Assembly (NCBI GenBank): GCA_945867875.1 | Contig: CAMBJF010000004.1 | Coordinates: 1-29,498 of the forward strand | Source of the DNA: an uncultured Ruminococcus sp. | Lineage (GTDB): Bacteria; Bacillota; Clostridia; Oscillospirales; Ruminococcaceae | DNA: 29,498 bases | Direction of reading: 5' to 3' | Part shown: positions 15,415 to 23,577 of the stretch, one piece after another | Layout of the letters: each line of letters opens with the position of its first letter | Position numbering within the stretch: position 1 is the stretch's first letter | Position numbers and translations under genes: made by a program | Notes under the pieces: generated by a model | Database searches by the model: none | What the model saw: the letters and a program-made list of their open reading frames with translations, nothing else | Told to the model about the DNA's origin: nothing

Positions 15415-16662
15415 ATGAAAATAAAAAAGACAAAGCCCGCAGAGCTTATCGGCGGACTTATAAACTATCTTGCGGCGGTGGCATTAGCCGTGATATTTGC
15501 CCTTTACCTCAGCGGCAGAGTGGGCTGGTTCCTTGTGACGGCATTTGTGGCAGCACCAATAATTTCAGTGCTTATGACGCTTATTTTCGTCCGCAGGATA
15601 TATGTTTCCTGTGATGCTGATATGCTCACGATGTGCAAGGGCGACAGCTGCGTTATAACAGTCAGCGTCACAAACGGCACATTTCTCCCAACGCCGCCTG
15701 TTCTCGTGGATATGACCGATACACCCGCAGTTGAAGCAGAAAATCCGTATCGCAGCATATCCGTTCTGCCATTTGATACGGAAAACTTTGAGGTGAGCTA
15801 TAAAGCGAAGATATGCGGCCCTTCCAATATCGGCGTGAAGAGTATCCGAGTGTCCGATTATTTCGGATTTGTGTCATTTGAGAAAAAAAGTGCTGATATA
15901 AGCCAGATGACCTTTACCGCCGCAGTTATCCCCGATATACCCGACGTGAACCTTTCAGACCCTGTTGTGTCCCGTGCGGCGGAGCTGTCTGCATTTTCAG
16001 ATGACAGCGAGGAAACTGTAGAAGCTCAGACAAGCGGCTTTGGCGGATTTCCCGGATATGAGAACCGTGAATATGTCCCCGGCGACCCCTTAAAGCGTGT
16101 GAACTGGAAGCAGTCTGCCAAAAGAGGAAAGCTGCTCGTACGCCTTGATGATGAAACGGTATCATCAGCTGTCACTGTCATACTTGACAGCTCATTTGAC
16201 AGAGACAGTGTGTTTATCCCCGCAGTGGTATCCGAGGAAAAATTTTCGGGAGGAAACAGTGAAAATATTACCTGTCTTATGGCGCAGGACGCTGTTGAGC
16301 AGTCACTCGGAATGACCCGTGCACTTATGCTTGGAAACTTCTCTGTGAATTTCTATTTTACGGGCAAAAATGGATGGGAATGTTTTCCCGCAGCAGACGA
16401 AAATGATCTTGCCGCCATAAGAACAGAGCTTGCATCATACAGCTTTGCACCTCACAGCGCATCACGCTTTCCCGAGGAGGAGCTTAAAGCCCAGAAAGGC
16501 AGCGTTGCAGTTTTCTGCACCCCATACCTTGATCCTGAGCTGAACAGTATTGTTTCCCATTCAGGAGCGGAGGGCAAGGGAACATTGCAGACAGTCATAT
16601 ACCCATCTGCTGTTTCTCCGAAAACAGCATCTCCGAAAGGAGGAATGAACGATGAACAGTAA
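15415..16662 (+). CDS. DUF58 domain membrane protein
   Basis: A 415-residue protein with two N-terminal membrane helices (about 12-32 and 38-60), then a beta-rich region and the DUF58 signature REYVPGDPLKRVNWKQSAKRG (about 218-238), leading to LLVRLDDET. The fold after that motif is thought to be related to von Willebrand A domains; function is unproven. DUF58 proteins partner with MoxR ATPases, and this gene lies five bases after moxR and overlaps the transglutaminase gene by 11 bases. No strong ribosome binding site is visible, so coupling to moxR translation is likely. Confidence 0.92.
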   Translation: MKIKKTKPAELIGGLINYLAAVALAVIFALYLSGRVGWFLVTAFVAAPIISVLMTLIFVRRIYVSCDADMLTMCKGDSCVITVSVTNGTFLPTPPVLVDMTDTPAVEAENPYRSISVLPFDTENFEVSYKAKICGPSNIGVKSIRVSDYFGFVSFEKKSADISQMTFTAAVIPDIPDVNLSDPVVSRAAELSAFSDDSEETVEAQTSGFGGFPGYENREYVPGDPLKRVNWKQSAKRGKLLVRLDDETVSSAVTVILDSSFDRDSVFIPAVVSEEKFSGGNSENITCLMAQDAVEQSLGMTRALMLGNFSVNFYFTGKNGWECFPAADENDLAAIRTELASYSFAPHSASRFPEEELKAQKGSVAVFCTPYLDPELNSIVSHSGAEGKGTLQTVIYPSAVSPKTASPKGGMNDEQ

Positions 16663-18940
16663 GCTTTTGGATTTCATTAAAGGGGATAAAAAAGAAATAC
16701 TGCCTTTTGCTTTGGCAATAATCCTTAGCCTTGCGATATTTTCCGTATATTCCGTTTCTCTTTTCTCCCTCTGGTCATTGGCTGTGATTCTTGTTACCGC
16801 AGCAATGTTTATGATCTGCCGCTTTACCGACAGGCATCACGTTGCGGGTGGTATAGTCATTACAGTTCTTGTGTTTGTCCTCCTCAGAATTTTTATAGGT
16901 CTTGTGCTCGGATACGACTGGGGTGTAGGATTTCAGAAGTGGTTCCTTACAGGCGCTGATGAAGCGGAAACACAGTTTGATTATCTCCTTGCGCTGACAG
17001 TAAGCTTTGTTCCTTTCTTTGCACTCACGGTGTATTATTTTTCCTGCGTTCTTTACCGAATGTCATTCCTTACACTTGTGAGCCTTATTCCATGCGCACT
17101 GTCGGTAAAGGTGCTTTCGGAAATAAACAATACTTATATTGCCATTATTGCAATGCTGAATATCGCTGTCCTTATGATATCACTGCGTTTAAAAAGCGGG
17201 GAACGTGTATCAACGGGGCATAAAGCATCTGTGTTCTCAGCCTGTGTTTTCGGCTTTGTTCTCCTTGTTTTTTCGGCACTCTTTCCCAAAAATCCCGAAG
17301 CACGGTATTATGATGAGTTTGAACGGCTGTTTATGAACAGCGGCGATGATTCGCTTTTCAGTGATTTTTCTATTATGAGTGAATTTTCGGGCGGCCCCGA
17401 TTCATTCAGAAATTTTACAAACAAATATCTTTATATGCTCTCTGGAGATAATGTGCCCTATTTCAAGCGGCAGACTTTTGATCTCTACGATTTTGATGAG
17501 CTCCGCTGGTACAGCGACAAGTATTACTCAGACCCGTATTATATAAATGACGAATGGGCTGAAAAAGTCGGAAAGCTCAGTCTTGAAAGGCTCAGGGAAA
17601 GCATTGTTTCAGCAGATAAATATTCTTCGGGGTTTGCAGATAAATACGGGCTTACAGATCTTGTAAATTATACCGATTTTACGGAAAATATCAAGGTAGT
17701 AAGTGTTATCCCTGAAAATTTCGGCGCTGTGTATTATATAACGCCCACAAGGTCCATAAACGTTATTCCTTCGGATAACAGCAATATCATTTATGTAACA
17801 AGGGGCGGAGTGTTCAGAAACAGGCTTCAGCCTCACGATTCTAAGCTTACCTATCAGGTGGTTTACTATGATGAATTTGCACCGAGATATTTTTGGCTTG
17901 ATCGGGGCGGAGCAAATTTCTCCAACGATGAATGCAGGGAAATGCTCACGGAGCTTTGCACCATTCTCAGCGAAAACAATGACCCGCTGTATGACAATGC
18001 CGAAGCATTTCTTGAAGTTCACAACGAAGCAATGGATTACCACACATCTGCATACGAGGAAAACTGCGAAAGCATATCGCCCGAAATAAAGGCGCTTGCA
18101 GGGCAGATAACGGCAGGACTTGATTACGACTGGCAAAAGGCGGAAGCGCTCCAGAGCTATTTTATGGAGAATGACTATATTTACGATCTTGAATATATTC
18201 CACCTGACCCCAGCGTGGAATATTTTCTGTTCAACAGCAAGCGTGGAAGCTGTACTCATTACGCAACGGCTTTTGTCCTTATGGCACGTTCTCTTGGACT
18301 TACCGCACGGTATGCAGAGGGCTTTGCACCTGATATAACGGGCAGAGACAACGTTTTTGCGGTAAAAGACAGCTGTTCTCACGCATACCCCGAGGTGTAT
18401 ATCCAGAATATGGGCTGGATAGTTTTTGAGCCTACAGTTGCCTCTGATTACAACAGAAGTTCTGACATCACGGACGACACAGGCTTCAACGTAAAAATTG
18501 ACTACAGCCTTGTATTTGTAATATGCGTGATATCGGGAACGGTTATGGTCATTGCACTCATTGCCATTGCGGCACTTCCCGCTATATCCGAAAAGCGTTT
18601 TGTAAGCAGGATAAGCAAAGCTTCACCTGATGAAAGCATAAAGCAGATATATCTTAGACTTTCACGAAAGACTGCCGCAAAGCTCATAAAGCACGGCGAT
18701 GCACTTACGCCATATGAATTTTCCGAGCAGATCGAGGAGCTGACAGGCTGTGATACAGGTGATTTTGCATATATCACTGAAAATGCGCTTTTCGATGACC
18801 GTGCAGATGATACAGGCAGACAGAAAGCAATAAACATTTATCTGAATATCCGTGATGCGGTCAAGGAATGTATAAAACAGCAGAAAAAGCTCAGACGGAA
18901 AATTATCAGAAAGAAAGGAAGAATCAATAATGAAAAATAA
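16652..18940 (+). CDS. Membrane transglutaminase-like protein (TgpA-type)
   Basis: A 762-residue polytopic membrane protein. About six helices fill the first 205 residues, then a large extracellular region contains the transglutaminase-like core. Catalytic Cys534 lies in RGSCTHYATAFVLMARSLG, His577 in SCSHAYPEVY, and the third acidic residue is Glu593 in VFEPT (often Asp). A further helix (about 620-645) leads to a cytoplasmic tail with LTPYEFSEQIEEL, like the DUF4129 tail of such proteins. It could cross-link or cleave surface proteins; the substrate is unknown, and the LRR protein of the same operon is a natural candidate (inference). AAAGGAGG at 16637-16643 precedes the ATG. It overlaps DUF58 by 11 bases and the SDR gene by 11. 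Confidence 0.92.
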   Translation: MNSKLLDFIKGDKKEILPFALAIILSLAIFSVYSVSLFSLWSLAVILVTAAMFMICRFTDRHHVAGGIVITVLVFVLLRIFIGLVLGYDWGVGFQKWFLTGADEAETQFDYLLALTVSFVPFFALTVYYFSCVLYRMSFLTLVSLIPCALSVKVLSEINNTYIAIIAMLNIAVLMISLRLKSGERVSTGHKASVFSACVFGFVLLVFSALFPKNPEARYYDEFERLFMNSGDDSLFSDFSIMSEFSGGPDSFRNFTNKYLYMLSGDNVPYFKRQTFDLYDFDELRWYSDKYYSDPYYINDEWAEKVGKLSLERLRESIVSADKYSSGFADKYGLTDLVNYTDFTENIKVVSVIPENFGAVYYITPTRSINVIPSDNSNIIYVTRGGVFRNRLQPHDSKLTYQVVYYDEFAPRYFWLDRGGANFSNDECREMLTELCTILSENNDPLYDNAEAFLEVHNEAMDYHTSAYEENCESISPEIKALAGQITAGLDYDWQKAEALQSYFMENDYIYDLEYIPPDPSVEYFLFNSKRGSCTHYATAFVLMARSLGLTARYAEGFAPDITGRDNVFAVKDSCSHAYPEVYIQNMGWIVFEPTVASDYNRSSDITDDTGFNVKIDYSLVFVICVISGTVMVIALIAIAALPAISEKRFVSRISKASPDESIKQIYLRLSRKTAAKLIKHGDALTPYEFSEQIEELTGCDTGDFAYITENALFDDRADDTGRQKAINIYLNIRDAVKECIKQQKKLRRKIIRKKGRINNEK

Positions 18941-19724
18941 TTTTTGGAGCCCCTCAAAGGAGCACTGCGCCGTTATAACAGGCGCAAGCTCGGGCATAGG
19001 AGCAGAGTTTGCAAAACTTTTAGGCGCAAGAGGCTGTTTTCTTATCCTCTCGGGCAGAAATGAGGAAGCACTTGAAAAGCTGAGGGAGGAGATAGGAAAG
19101 GATAACTGCGTAGTTATCCCCGCCGACCTTTCCGATACTAAAAGCTGCATAGACCTTTATGCAAAATCCAAGAAGTACAGCCCCGATATCCTTATAAACA
19201 ACGCAGGCTTTGGACTTTACGGCGAATTTACCGAAACGTCTCTCACAAAGGAGCTGGAGATGATAGATGTGAATGTGAAAGCCGTTCATATCCTTTTCAA
19301 GCTTTTCCTTAAGGATTTCACAAGGCACAACAGGGGATATATCCTGAACGTTGCCTCCAGCGCGGGACTTCTTCCCGGGCCTCTTATGAGCACTTATTAT
19401 TCCACCAAAAGCTATGTGATAAGGCAGACTCAGGCGGTATATGAAGAGCTTCGGAGAAGAAAAAGCGCAGTTCACGTTTCCGTGCTCTGTCCCGGTCCAG
19501 TAAGCACCGAATTTAACGCCCGTGCAGGGATAGAGGGATTTATGAAGGGCATAACTCCACGTTACTGCGCTGCATACACTCTTGAAAAAATGAAGCAGAA
19601 CAAACTGATGATAATTCCCACACTGAAAATGCAGGCAGCGTCTGCGGCGGTAAAATTTGCTCCCATCTGCCTTGCCTGTGCCGTTTCATATGTGCTCCAG
19701 AGCGGAAAGAAACGTATTGAATAA
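18930..19724 (+). CDS. Short-chain dehydrogenase/reductase (SDR)
   Basis: A 264-residue classical SDR. It has the dinucleotide-binding motif TGASSGIG (17-24), NNAG (90-93), the catalytic serine in NVASSAG (140-146) and the active-site pair Y156-x3-K160 in STYYSTK. PGPVSTEF follows, as in DltE/YqjQ-like members. A hydrophobic stretch near the C-terminus (about 235-257) may associate with the membrane. The substrate is unknown. It starts 11 bases inside the transglutaminase gene with GAAAGGAAG upstream. It is the last gene of the operon; a terminator follows. Confidence 0.92.
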   Translation: MKNNFWSPSKEHCAVITGASSGIGAEFAKLLGARGCFLILSGRNEEALEKLREEIGKDNCVVIPADLSDTKSCIDLYAKSKKYSPDILINNAGFGLYGEFTETSLTKELEMIDVNVKAVHILFKLFLKDFTRHNRGYILNVASSAGLLPGPLMSTYYSTKSYVIRQTQAVYEELRRRKSAVHVSVLCPGPVSTEFNARAGIEGFMKGITPRYCAAYTLEKMKQNKLMIIPTLKMQAASAAVKFAPICLACAVSYVLQSGKKRIE

Positions 19725-19730
19725 TTTTAG

Positions 19731-19779
19731 AATATCCCCGAATATTTGCTTAAAAAAAGCGTATATTCGGGGATATTTT
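19731..19779 (+). terminator. Terminator of the LRR/MoxR/transglutaminase/SDR operon
   Basis: A 15-bp perfect stem, AATATCCCCGAATAT with ATATTCGGGGATATT, encloses a 17-base loop that contains its own GCTT/AAGC pairing. It is followed by TT only, so the T-run is short, but the stem itself ends in A/T-rich pairs. Confidence 0.82.
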
Positions 19780-19890
19780 GCTGCGAAAGCTCATTTTACA
19801 TAAATTGTCAGATTTAATTTTATCTGCATTTCCCGTTCATATTATGTATAATATCACAAAAAATACTGCACAAATTCTACAAAGAATAAT

Positions 19891-19919
19891 TTGACATATT
19901 GAAAAAATTATGCTATAAT
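19891..19919 (+). promoter_or_regulatory. Perfect consensus sigma-A promoter for the coiled-coil gene
   Basis: TTGACA at 19891-19896, exactly 17 bases of spacer, and TATAAT at 19914-19919 with TG-C in front (extended -10). The transcript should start near 19926. The rest of the gap 19780-19890 is A/T-rich with nothing else I can name. This is the strongest promoter in the window and predicts high expression. Confidence 0.92.
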
Positions 19920-19980
19920 ATCCATATAGGATTTCGTATAAACGAAAGCAAATTTTATGAGAAACGGTGGTAGTGTATTG

Positions 19981-21867
19981 ATGGACGTAGTTGAGTTTCG
20001 CAGTCTGCTTATCGAAAGCCTCAAGGATAACAGCATCAAATCCGAGCTTTTAAAGCTGCTCAGTGATGATAACGTTTCCGAACAGCTTAAAGCGTATGAA
20101 GAAAAGATCAAGGAACTTGAAAGCAGCATTGAAGCTGCTGATAAGAAATATAAGGACCTCCTTTCCGATTATAATGATATGATGGGTACATCTTCCGCTG
20201 TTAAGCTTGAATCGGAAAATAAGGACAAGAAGATAGCAGAGCTTACAAAGGCTCTTGATGATCTTAAATCGGGTGAGAGCGATGCCGAGAAAATATCCGC
20301 TGACAGGATCGCACGTCTTACAGCCGAGGTCGATGAGCTCAGAGCTGCCGTATCTTCCAAGGATACAAAGATATCCGAGCTTACCGCTTCCGAGAGTGCT
20401 CTCAAGTCACAGCTCCAGACTCTTACAGCTGCCGGTGACGATATGAAGAAGCAGCTTGAATCCTCCGGTTCAGAAAAGGATTCCGAGATCGCTCGTCTTA
20501 GTGAAAAGGTTACAGCTCTCACAACAGAGCTTGAAGCTGAAAAGGCAAAGAATGCTCAGTCGGCAAATGCAGCTTCTGATACAGCTGCACAGCTTGATGC
20601 ACTTAAAAATGAAAAGGCTGCACTTGAAGCAAAGCTTGCAGAAGCATCCAAGCAGGCTGAATCTATGGCTGCCGCATCTGATGCAAAGGTTCAGGAGCTC
20701 CAGAAGTCTATTGCCGATATGGACGTTAAGGTAGTTGCCCACGTTTCCGAGATCGACAAGCTGAAAGCCGAGTCCGAGCAGAAGGATAAGCTTATTGAGG
20801 ACCTCAAGAGCAGTGCAGAGTCCAAAACTGCGGGAATTGCCTCCGAAAAGGCTGCCCTTGAAAGTGAACTTGCCGATGTTAAGAACAGATACGCAAAGCT
20901 CAGCGAAGAAGTCGATACATATAAATCCACTGCATCTGCTGCGTCTGCAAAGGCTGCCGAAGCAGAGGAGAAGCTTTCCGAAGCACAGGCTGACATTGAC
21001 CGCAAGGACAGCACTATTTCTCAGATAAACACCCAGCTCCAAGGTATGCTTATCCTCAGACAGAAGATAAACGAATATGCCGAGACTGCAAATGCATATG
21101 CCGAAGAGGTGGAGAACGCAAGAAATATTCTTGCTGAAAGAGACAGTACTATTAACTCTCTCAATGCAACGATTGAAGAGTTTAACGGCAAGGAAAATGA
21201 GCTTAACGCTAAAATTGACCAGTATGCCGATGCTATCAACACTAAAAATTCTCAGATCGAAGAGATCGGCAAATATGCAGAGTCTCTTAAGTCTCATGCA
21301 GAAGACCTTACTGTACAGGTGGGCGAGAGAAACAAGGAGCTTTCCGAAAAGAGCGACCAGATCGCACAGCTCCAGAAGGATATTCACGCTTACAATCTCA
21401 CATTCGGCGACCTTACCAAGGTTTTCGAGAAGTATCAGAACCTTACTCCCGCAACCAAAAAGGGACTTGCAGATGTATTCAACGAAGATCTTACTGTAAG
21501 AAGCTTCCTCTCCAGCGGCGCTCAGTGGGGTCATATTCAGGCACTTTGGGAATTTGCACAGCAGAAGATAAACAACGAGGATTTCTCGGATATCGATACG
21601 CTGAACGAAATTTTCATTTACTTCCTGGATTTCCACAACAGCAGCTATCCCACACCTCTTTATGAGCTTCTTCACACCAAGCCCGGCGATGCTTTTGATG
21701 AGGAGCAGCACACAAAGATAATGACAAGAGAAGAAAGAAAAGCCGCATTCTTCGATAACAAGAAGAAAGGCTCTTCTTCCGAAGGTCCTATCAAGGAAGT
21801 CGTTCTTCAGGGATTCAGAAATCTCAGAAATGGCCGTATCCTTAAGCCTTCTATTGTTAGAGTTTAA
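19981..21867 (+). CDS. Long coiled-coil protein with a GrpE-like C-terminal wing
   Basis: A 628-residue protein with no signal peptide or membrane segment. Residues about 25-460 are almost continuous charged heptads rich in Ala, Lys, Glu, Ser and Leu, a long coiled coil. A globular part follows (LTFGDLTKVFEKYQNLTPATKKGLADVF through WGHIQALWEFAQQKI). The last 63 residues contain DAFDEEQH and GPIKEVVLQGFRNLRNGRI ending LKPSIVRV, which resemble the GrpE beta-wing (FDPxxH, then G-T-V-x-E-V-x-x-x-G-Y, ending RPAxVxV). It could be a scaffold or chaperone-linked protein; function is unknown. I chose ATG 19981, with a weak GGTGG ahead; in-frame ATG 19957 is possible. It has its own promoter and terminator. 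Confidence 0.8.
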   Translation: MDVVEFRSLLIESLKDNSIKSELLKLLSDDNVSEQLKAYEEKIKELESSIEAADKKYKDLLSDYNDMMGTSSAVKLESENKDKKIAELTKALDDLKSGESDAEKISADRIARLTAEVDELRAAVSSKDTKISELTASESALKSQLQTLTAAGDDMKKQLESSGSEKDSEIARLSEKVTALTTELEAEKAKNAQSANAASDTAAQLDALKNEKAALEAKLAEASKQAESMAAASDAKVQELQKSIADMDVKVVAHVSEIDKLKAESEQKDKLIEDLKSSAESKTAGIASEKAALESELADVKNRYAKLSEEVDTYKSTASAASAKAAEAEEKLSEAQADIDRKDSTISQINTQLQGMLILRQKINEYAETANAYAEEVENARNILAERDSTINSLNATIEEFNGKENELNAKIDQYADAINTKNSQIEEIGKYAESLKSHAEDLTVQVGERNKELSEKSDQIAQLQKDIHAYNLTFGDLTKVFEKYQNLTPATKKGLADVFNEDLTVRSFLSSGAQWGHIQALWEFAQQKINNEDFSDIDTLNEIFIYFLDFHNSSYPTPLYELLHTKPGDAFDEEQHTKIMTREERKAAFFDNKKKGSSSEGPIKEVVLQGFRNLRNGRILKPSIVRV

Positions 21868-21868
21868 T

Positions 21869-21919
21869 AAAAAACAATTTCAGCCGCATTTTTCTTTATC
21901 CGAAAAATGCGGCTGTTTT
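21869..21919. terminator. Bidirectional terminator between the coiled-coil gene and mazF
   Basis: A 14-bp perfect stem CAGCCGCATTTTTC/GAAAAATGCGGCTG (21881-21894 and 21902-21915) with loop TTTATCC. The plus strand continues TTTT; the minus strand continues AAATTGTTTTTTATT. It ends both convergent genes. Confidence 0.88.
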
Positions 21920-21930
21920 GTGCGGAACTG

Positions 21931-22290
21931 TTATGTAGCTCCGCCTGTGCCAAGACCGAAACTGATAGAAAGAGCGTTGTTGACCTGATCCATTGCAGGA
22001 GTGTCAAGCTCTCCCATACGTTCTTTGAGCCTTTTTTTATCTATTGTACGGATCTGCTCCAGAAGAACAACGCTGTCCTTTGAAAGACCGCATTTATCGG
22101 CGTGAAGCTCAATATGAGTGGGGAGTTTTGCTTTTTCACGCTGACTTGTGATAGCTGCGGCGATGACCGTTGGGCTGTGACGGTTTCCCACATCATTCTG
22201 AACGATAAGCACGGGTCTGATTCCACCCTGCTCCGAGCCGACAACGGGGCTGAGATCTGCGTAATATATTTCTCCTCTTTTTACAGACAT
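21931..22290 (-). CDS. mazF: MazF/PemK family endoribonuclease toxin (EndoA-like)
   Basis: A 119-residue MazF toxin, a sequence-specific mRNA interferase. The N-terminus MSVKRGEIYYADLSPVVGSE, then GGIRPVLIVQND and AAITSQ, aligns with Bacillus EndoA, including the catalytic pair Arg25 and Thr48. The later segment GLSKDSVVLLEQIRTIDKKRL is also typical. The C-terminus LGTGGAT is a short extension. AAGGAAGG precedes the ATG. Upstream, 22291-22445 holds only a terminator and A/T-rich sequence, with no reading frame for an antitoxin, so this toxin is an orphan here; its antitoxin, if any, must be encoded elsewhere. Confidence 0.94.
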   Translation of the reverse strand: MSVKRGEIYYADLSPVVGSEQGGIRPVLIVQNDVGNRHSPTVIAAAITSQREKAKLPTHIELHADKCGLSKDSVVLLEQIRTIDKKRLKERMGELDTPAMDQVNNALSISFGLGTGGAT

Positions 22291-22385
22291 TTTAGTATCA
22301 TTCCTTCCTTAAATTGTAGGAGATTTTTCTGTCTGTTTATATTTTTACCGTTTGCTCGTAAATTAATCATCGGCTGAGAAATTTT

Positions 22386-22440
22386 CACAAAACAAAGGGC
22401 ATATCTGCGCTGTGGGAAGCAGCGTAAATATGCCCCTTGT
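22386..22440 (-). terminator. Terminator behind the CPBP protease gene
   Basis: A 21-base stem (22392-22412 with 22420-22440, two G-T pairs and one mismatch) with a 7-base loop. On the minus strand it is followed by TTTTG. It begins five bases behind the stop codon of the CPBP gene and separates it from mazF. Confidence 0.75.
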
Positions 22441-22445
22441 TTATT

Positions 22446-23522
22446 TTATGCAATTGTGGATATTGATGTTACGGTGGTATAAATAAGATAAAGCATTATC
22501 ACGAGCCAGGGGACAGAGGTGAAGAAATATTTCACGGTGCGTGATTTTGTATATTCGTTTGCTTCAACAAGCTTTCCGTGGGGCTTTGAGCAGTATCTTG
22601 CAATGATGACGATAGTTGCAATGACGCAGACAAGGCGGGAAATCGTAATTACTGCGGAAATTATGATAAGCGGCACAGATGCATTCAGTATCGCCGTAAT
22701 ATCTGTAAGGTCATTTAAATTGACTGACTGAACGACTGCAAGGAGCACAGCTGACATTGTGTTGTTGATAATATGCAGAAGCATTGACGGGATAAGCGAG
22801 CCGCTTTTTACCGCAATGTAGCTCCACACAAGTCCGATAGCAATTGCAGGGATACACTGAGTTATGTTCTGATGCATAAGTCCGAACATTACCGCCGACA
22901 TAATTATGCCGAAAAGATTGCCGTATTTTCTCAGTCCTTCCAGAAGAACGCCACGGAATACAAGCTCTTCGAGAATAGGTCCCAGCAGGCAGATGTAAAT
23001 ATAAATTATGACATCGAGCCATAGGGGATTGCCTTTCGGGGCAATGCTTGCAGATGTGGTGCTTTCAACGCTGAACTGTGACAATTTTCCCATAGCCGCC
23101 ATAATCGCAAATATGATTATGATGTTTACAAATGAAGCGGCGGTTGCAGTGCTGAATGTTATTGCTGTGGCATTCCAAAAGCCTTTTCCGCTCAGTCCCA
23201 CAGTTTTAAGCTTGCTTTTTAGGTCAGCCTTTGTTATGAGCAGACCGACAGCAAGCGCCGCAATGTCTGCCGCAATGGGGAAACCATAGGAGTATATCGA
23301 GCGCATTATAGGGTCAGAGCGGAGAATTGCTTTGCCTGCTTCAATGCATTCCTTGGAAAAACCGCCGCCCATTATCATCGCCGAAACATTCATAATAAGC
23401 GTGTTCAGCCCTGTGAATACGAGCACGAGGGTTATCATTATCCATGCAAGGCGGAAATAATGCTTTCGGAGGGCTTTTCGCTCTTCCAAATCGGGTGGAG
23501 CAATAGTAGTGGGGTATGTCAT
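22446..23522 (-). CDS. CPBP family intramembrane glutamic endopeptidase (Abi/CAAX protease-like)
   Basis: A 358-residue polytopic membrane protein with about eight hydrophobic segments. It carries the CPBP motifs: EELVFRG (Glu185, Glu186, Arg190), FGLMHQN (His217) and HIINN (His250), which form the active site of Rce1/CPBP proteases inside the membrane. Members process prenylated proteins in eukaryotes; in bacteria they are linked to bacteriocin immunity or peptide processing. The substrate here is unknown. The ATG at 23522 follows AAAGGACGG. An in-frame ATG at 23573 lies beyond the terminator hairpin of the preceding gene and is unlikely. It may be expressed by read-through from pdp. Confidence 0.92.
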   Translation of the reverse strand: MTYPTTIAPPDLEERKALRKHYFRLAWIMITLVLVFTGLNTLIMNVSAMIMGGGFSKECIEAGKAILRSDPIMRSIYSYGFPIAADIAALAVGLLITKADLKSKLKTVGLSGKGFWNATAITFSTATAASFVNIIIIFAIMAAMGKLSQFSVESTTSASIAPKGNPLWLDVIIYIYICLLGPILEELVFRGVLLEGLRKYGNLFGIIMSAVMFGLMHQNITQCIPAIAIGLVWSYIAVKSGSLIPSMLLHIINNTMSAVLLAVVQSVNLNDLTDITAILNASVPLIIISAVITISRLVCVIATIVIIARYCSKPHGKLVEANEYTKSRTVKYFFTSVPWLVIMLYLIYTTVTSISTIA

Positions 23523-23547
23523 CAATGCACCGTCCTTTCTGTATATC

Positions 23548-23570
23548 AAAAACGCTCCGAAAACGGAGCG
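23548..23570 (-). terminator. Terminator behind pdp
   Basis: On the minus strand a 7-bp stem CGCTCCG/CGGAGCG with loop TTTT is followed by five T residues, eight bases behind the pdp stop codon. It ends, or weakens, the sortase-spoIID-pdp transcript ahead of the CPBP gene. Confidence 0.8.
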
Positions 23571-23577
23571 CATTTTG

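Noticed and set aside
17609..18382. 257-codon minus-strand frame inside the transglutaminase gene
   Set aside because: The plus strand has the catalytic Cys/His/Glu motifs; the minus frame is compositionally odd and has no start signals.
20470..21711. 413-codon open frame on the minus strand opposite the coiled-coil gene
   Set aside because: It is a shadow produced by the biased Ala/Lys/Glu codons of the coiled coil: Cys/Leu-rich, no ribosome binding site, no family resemblance.
22291..22445. Small antitoxin gene ahead of mazF
   Set aside because: Read on the minus strand, the stretch has a terminator hairpin and no frame of antitoxin length with a ribosome binding site.
23523..23573. Longer CPBP protease start at ATG 23573
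   Set aside because: The extra codons are the pdp terminator hairpin; ATG 23522 has a good AAAGGA site.
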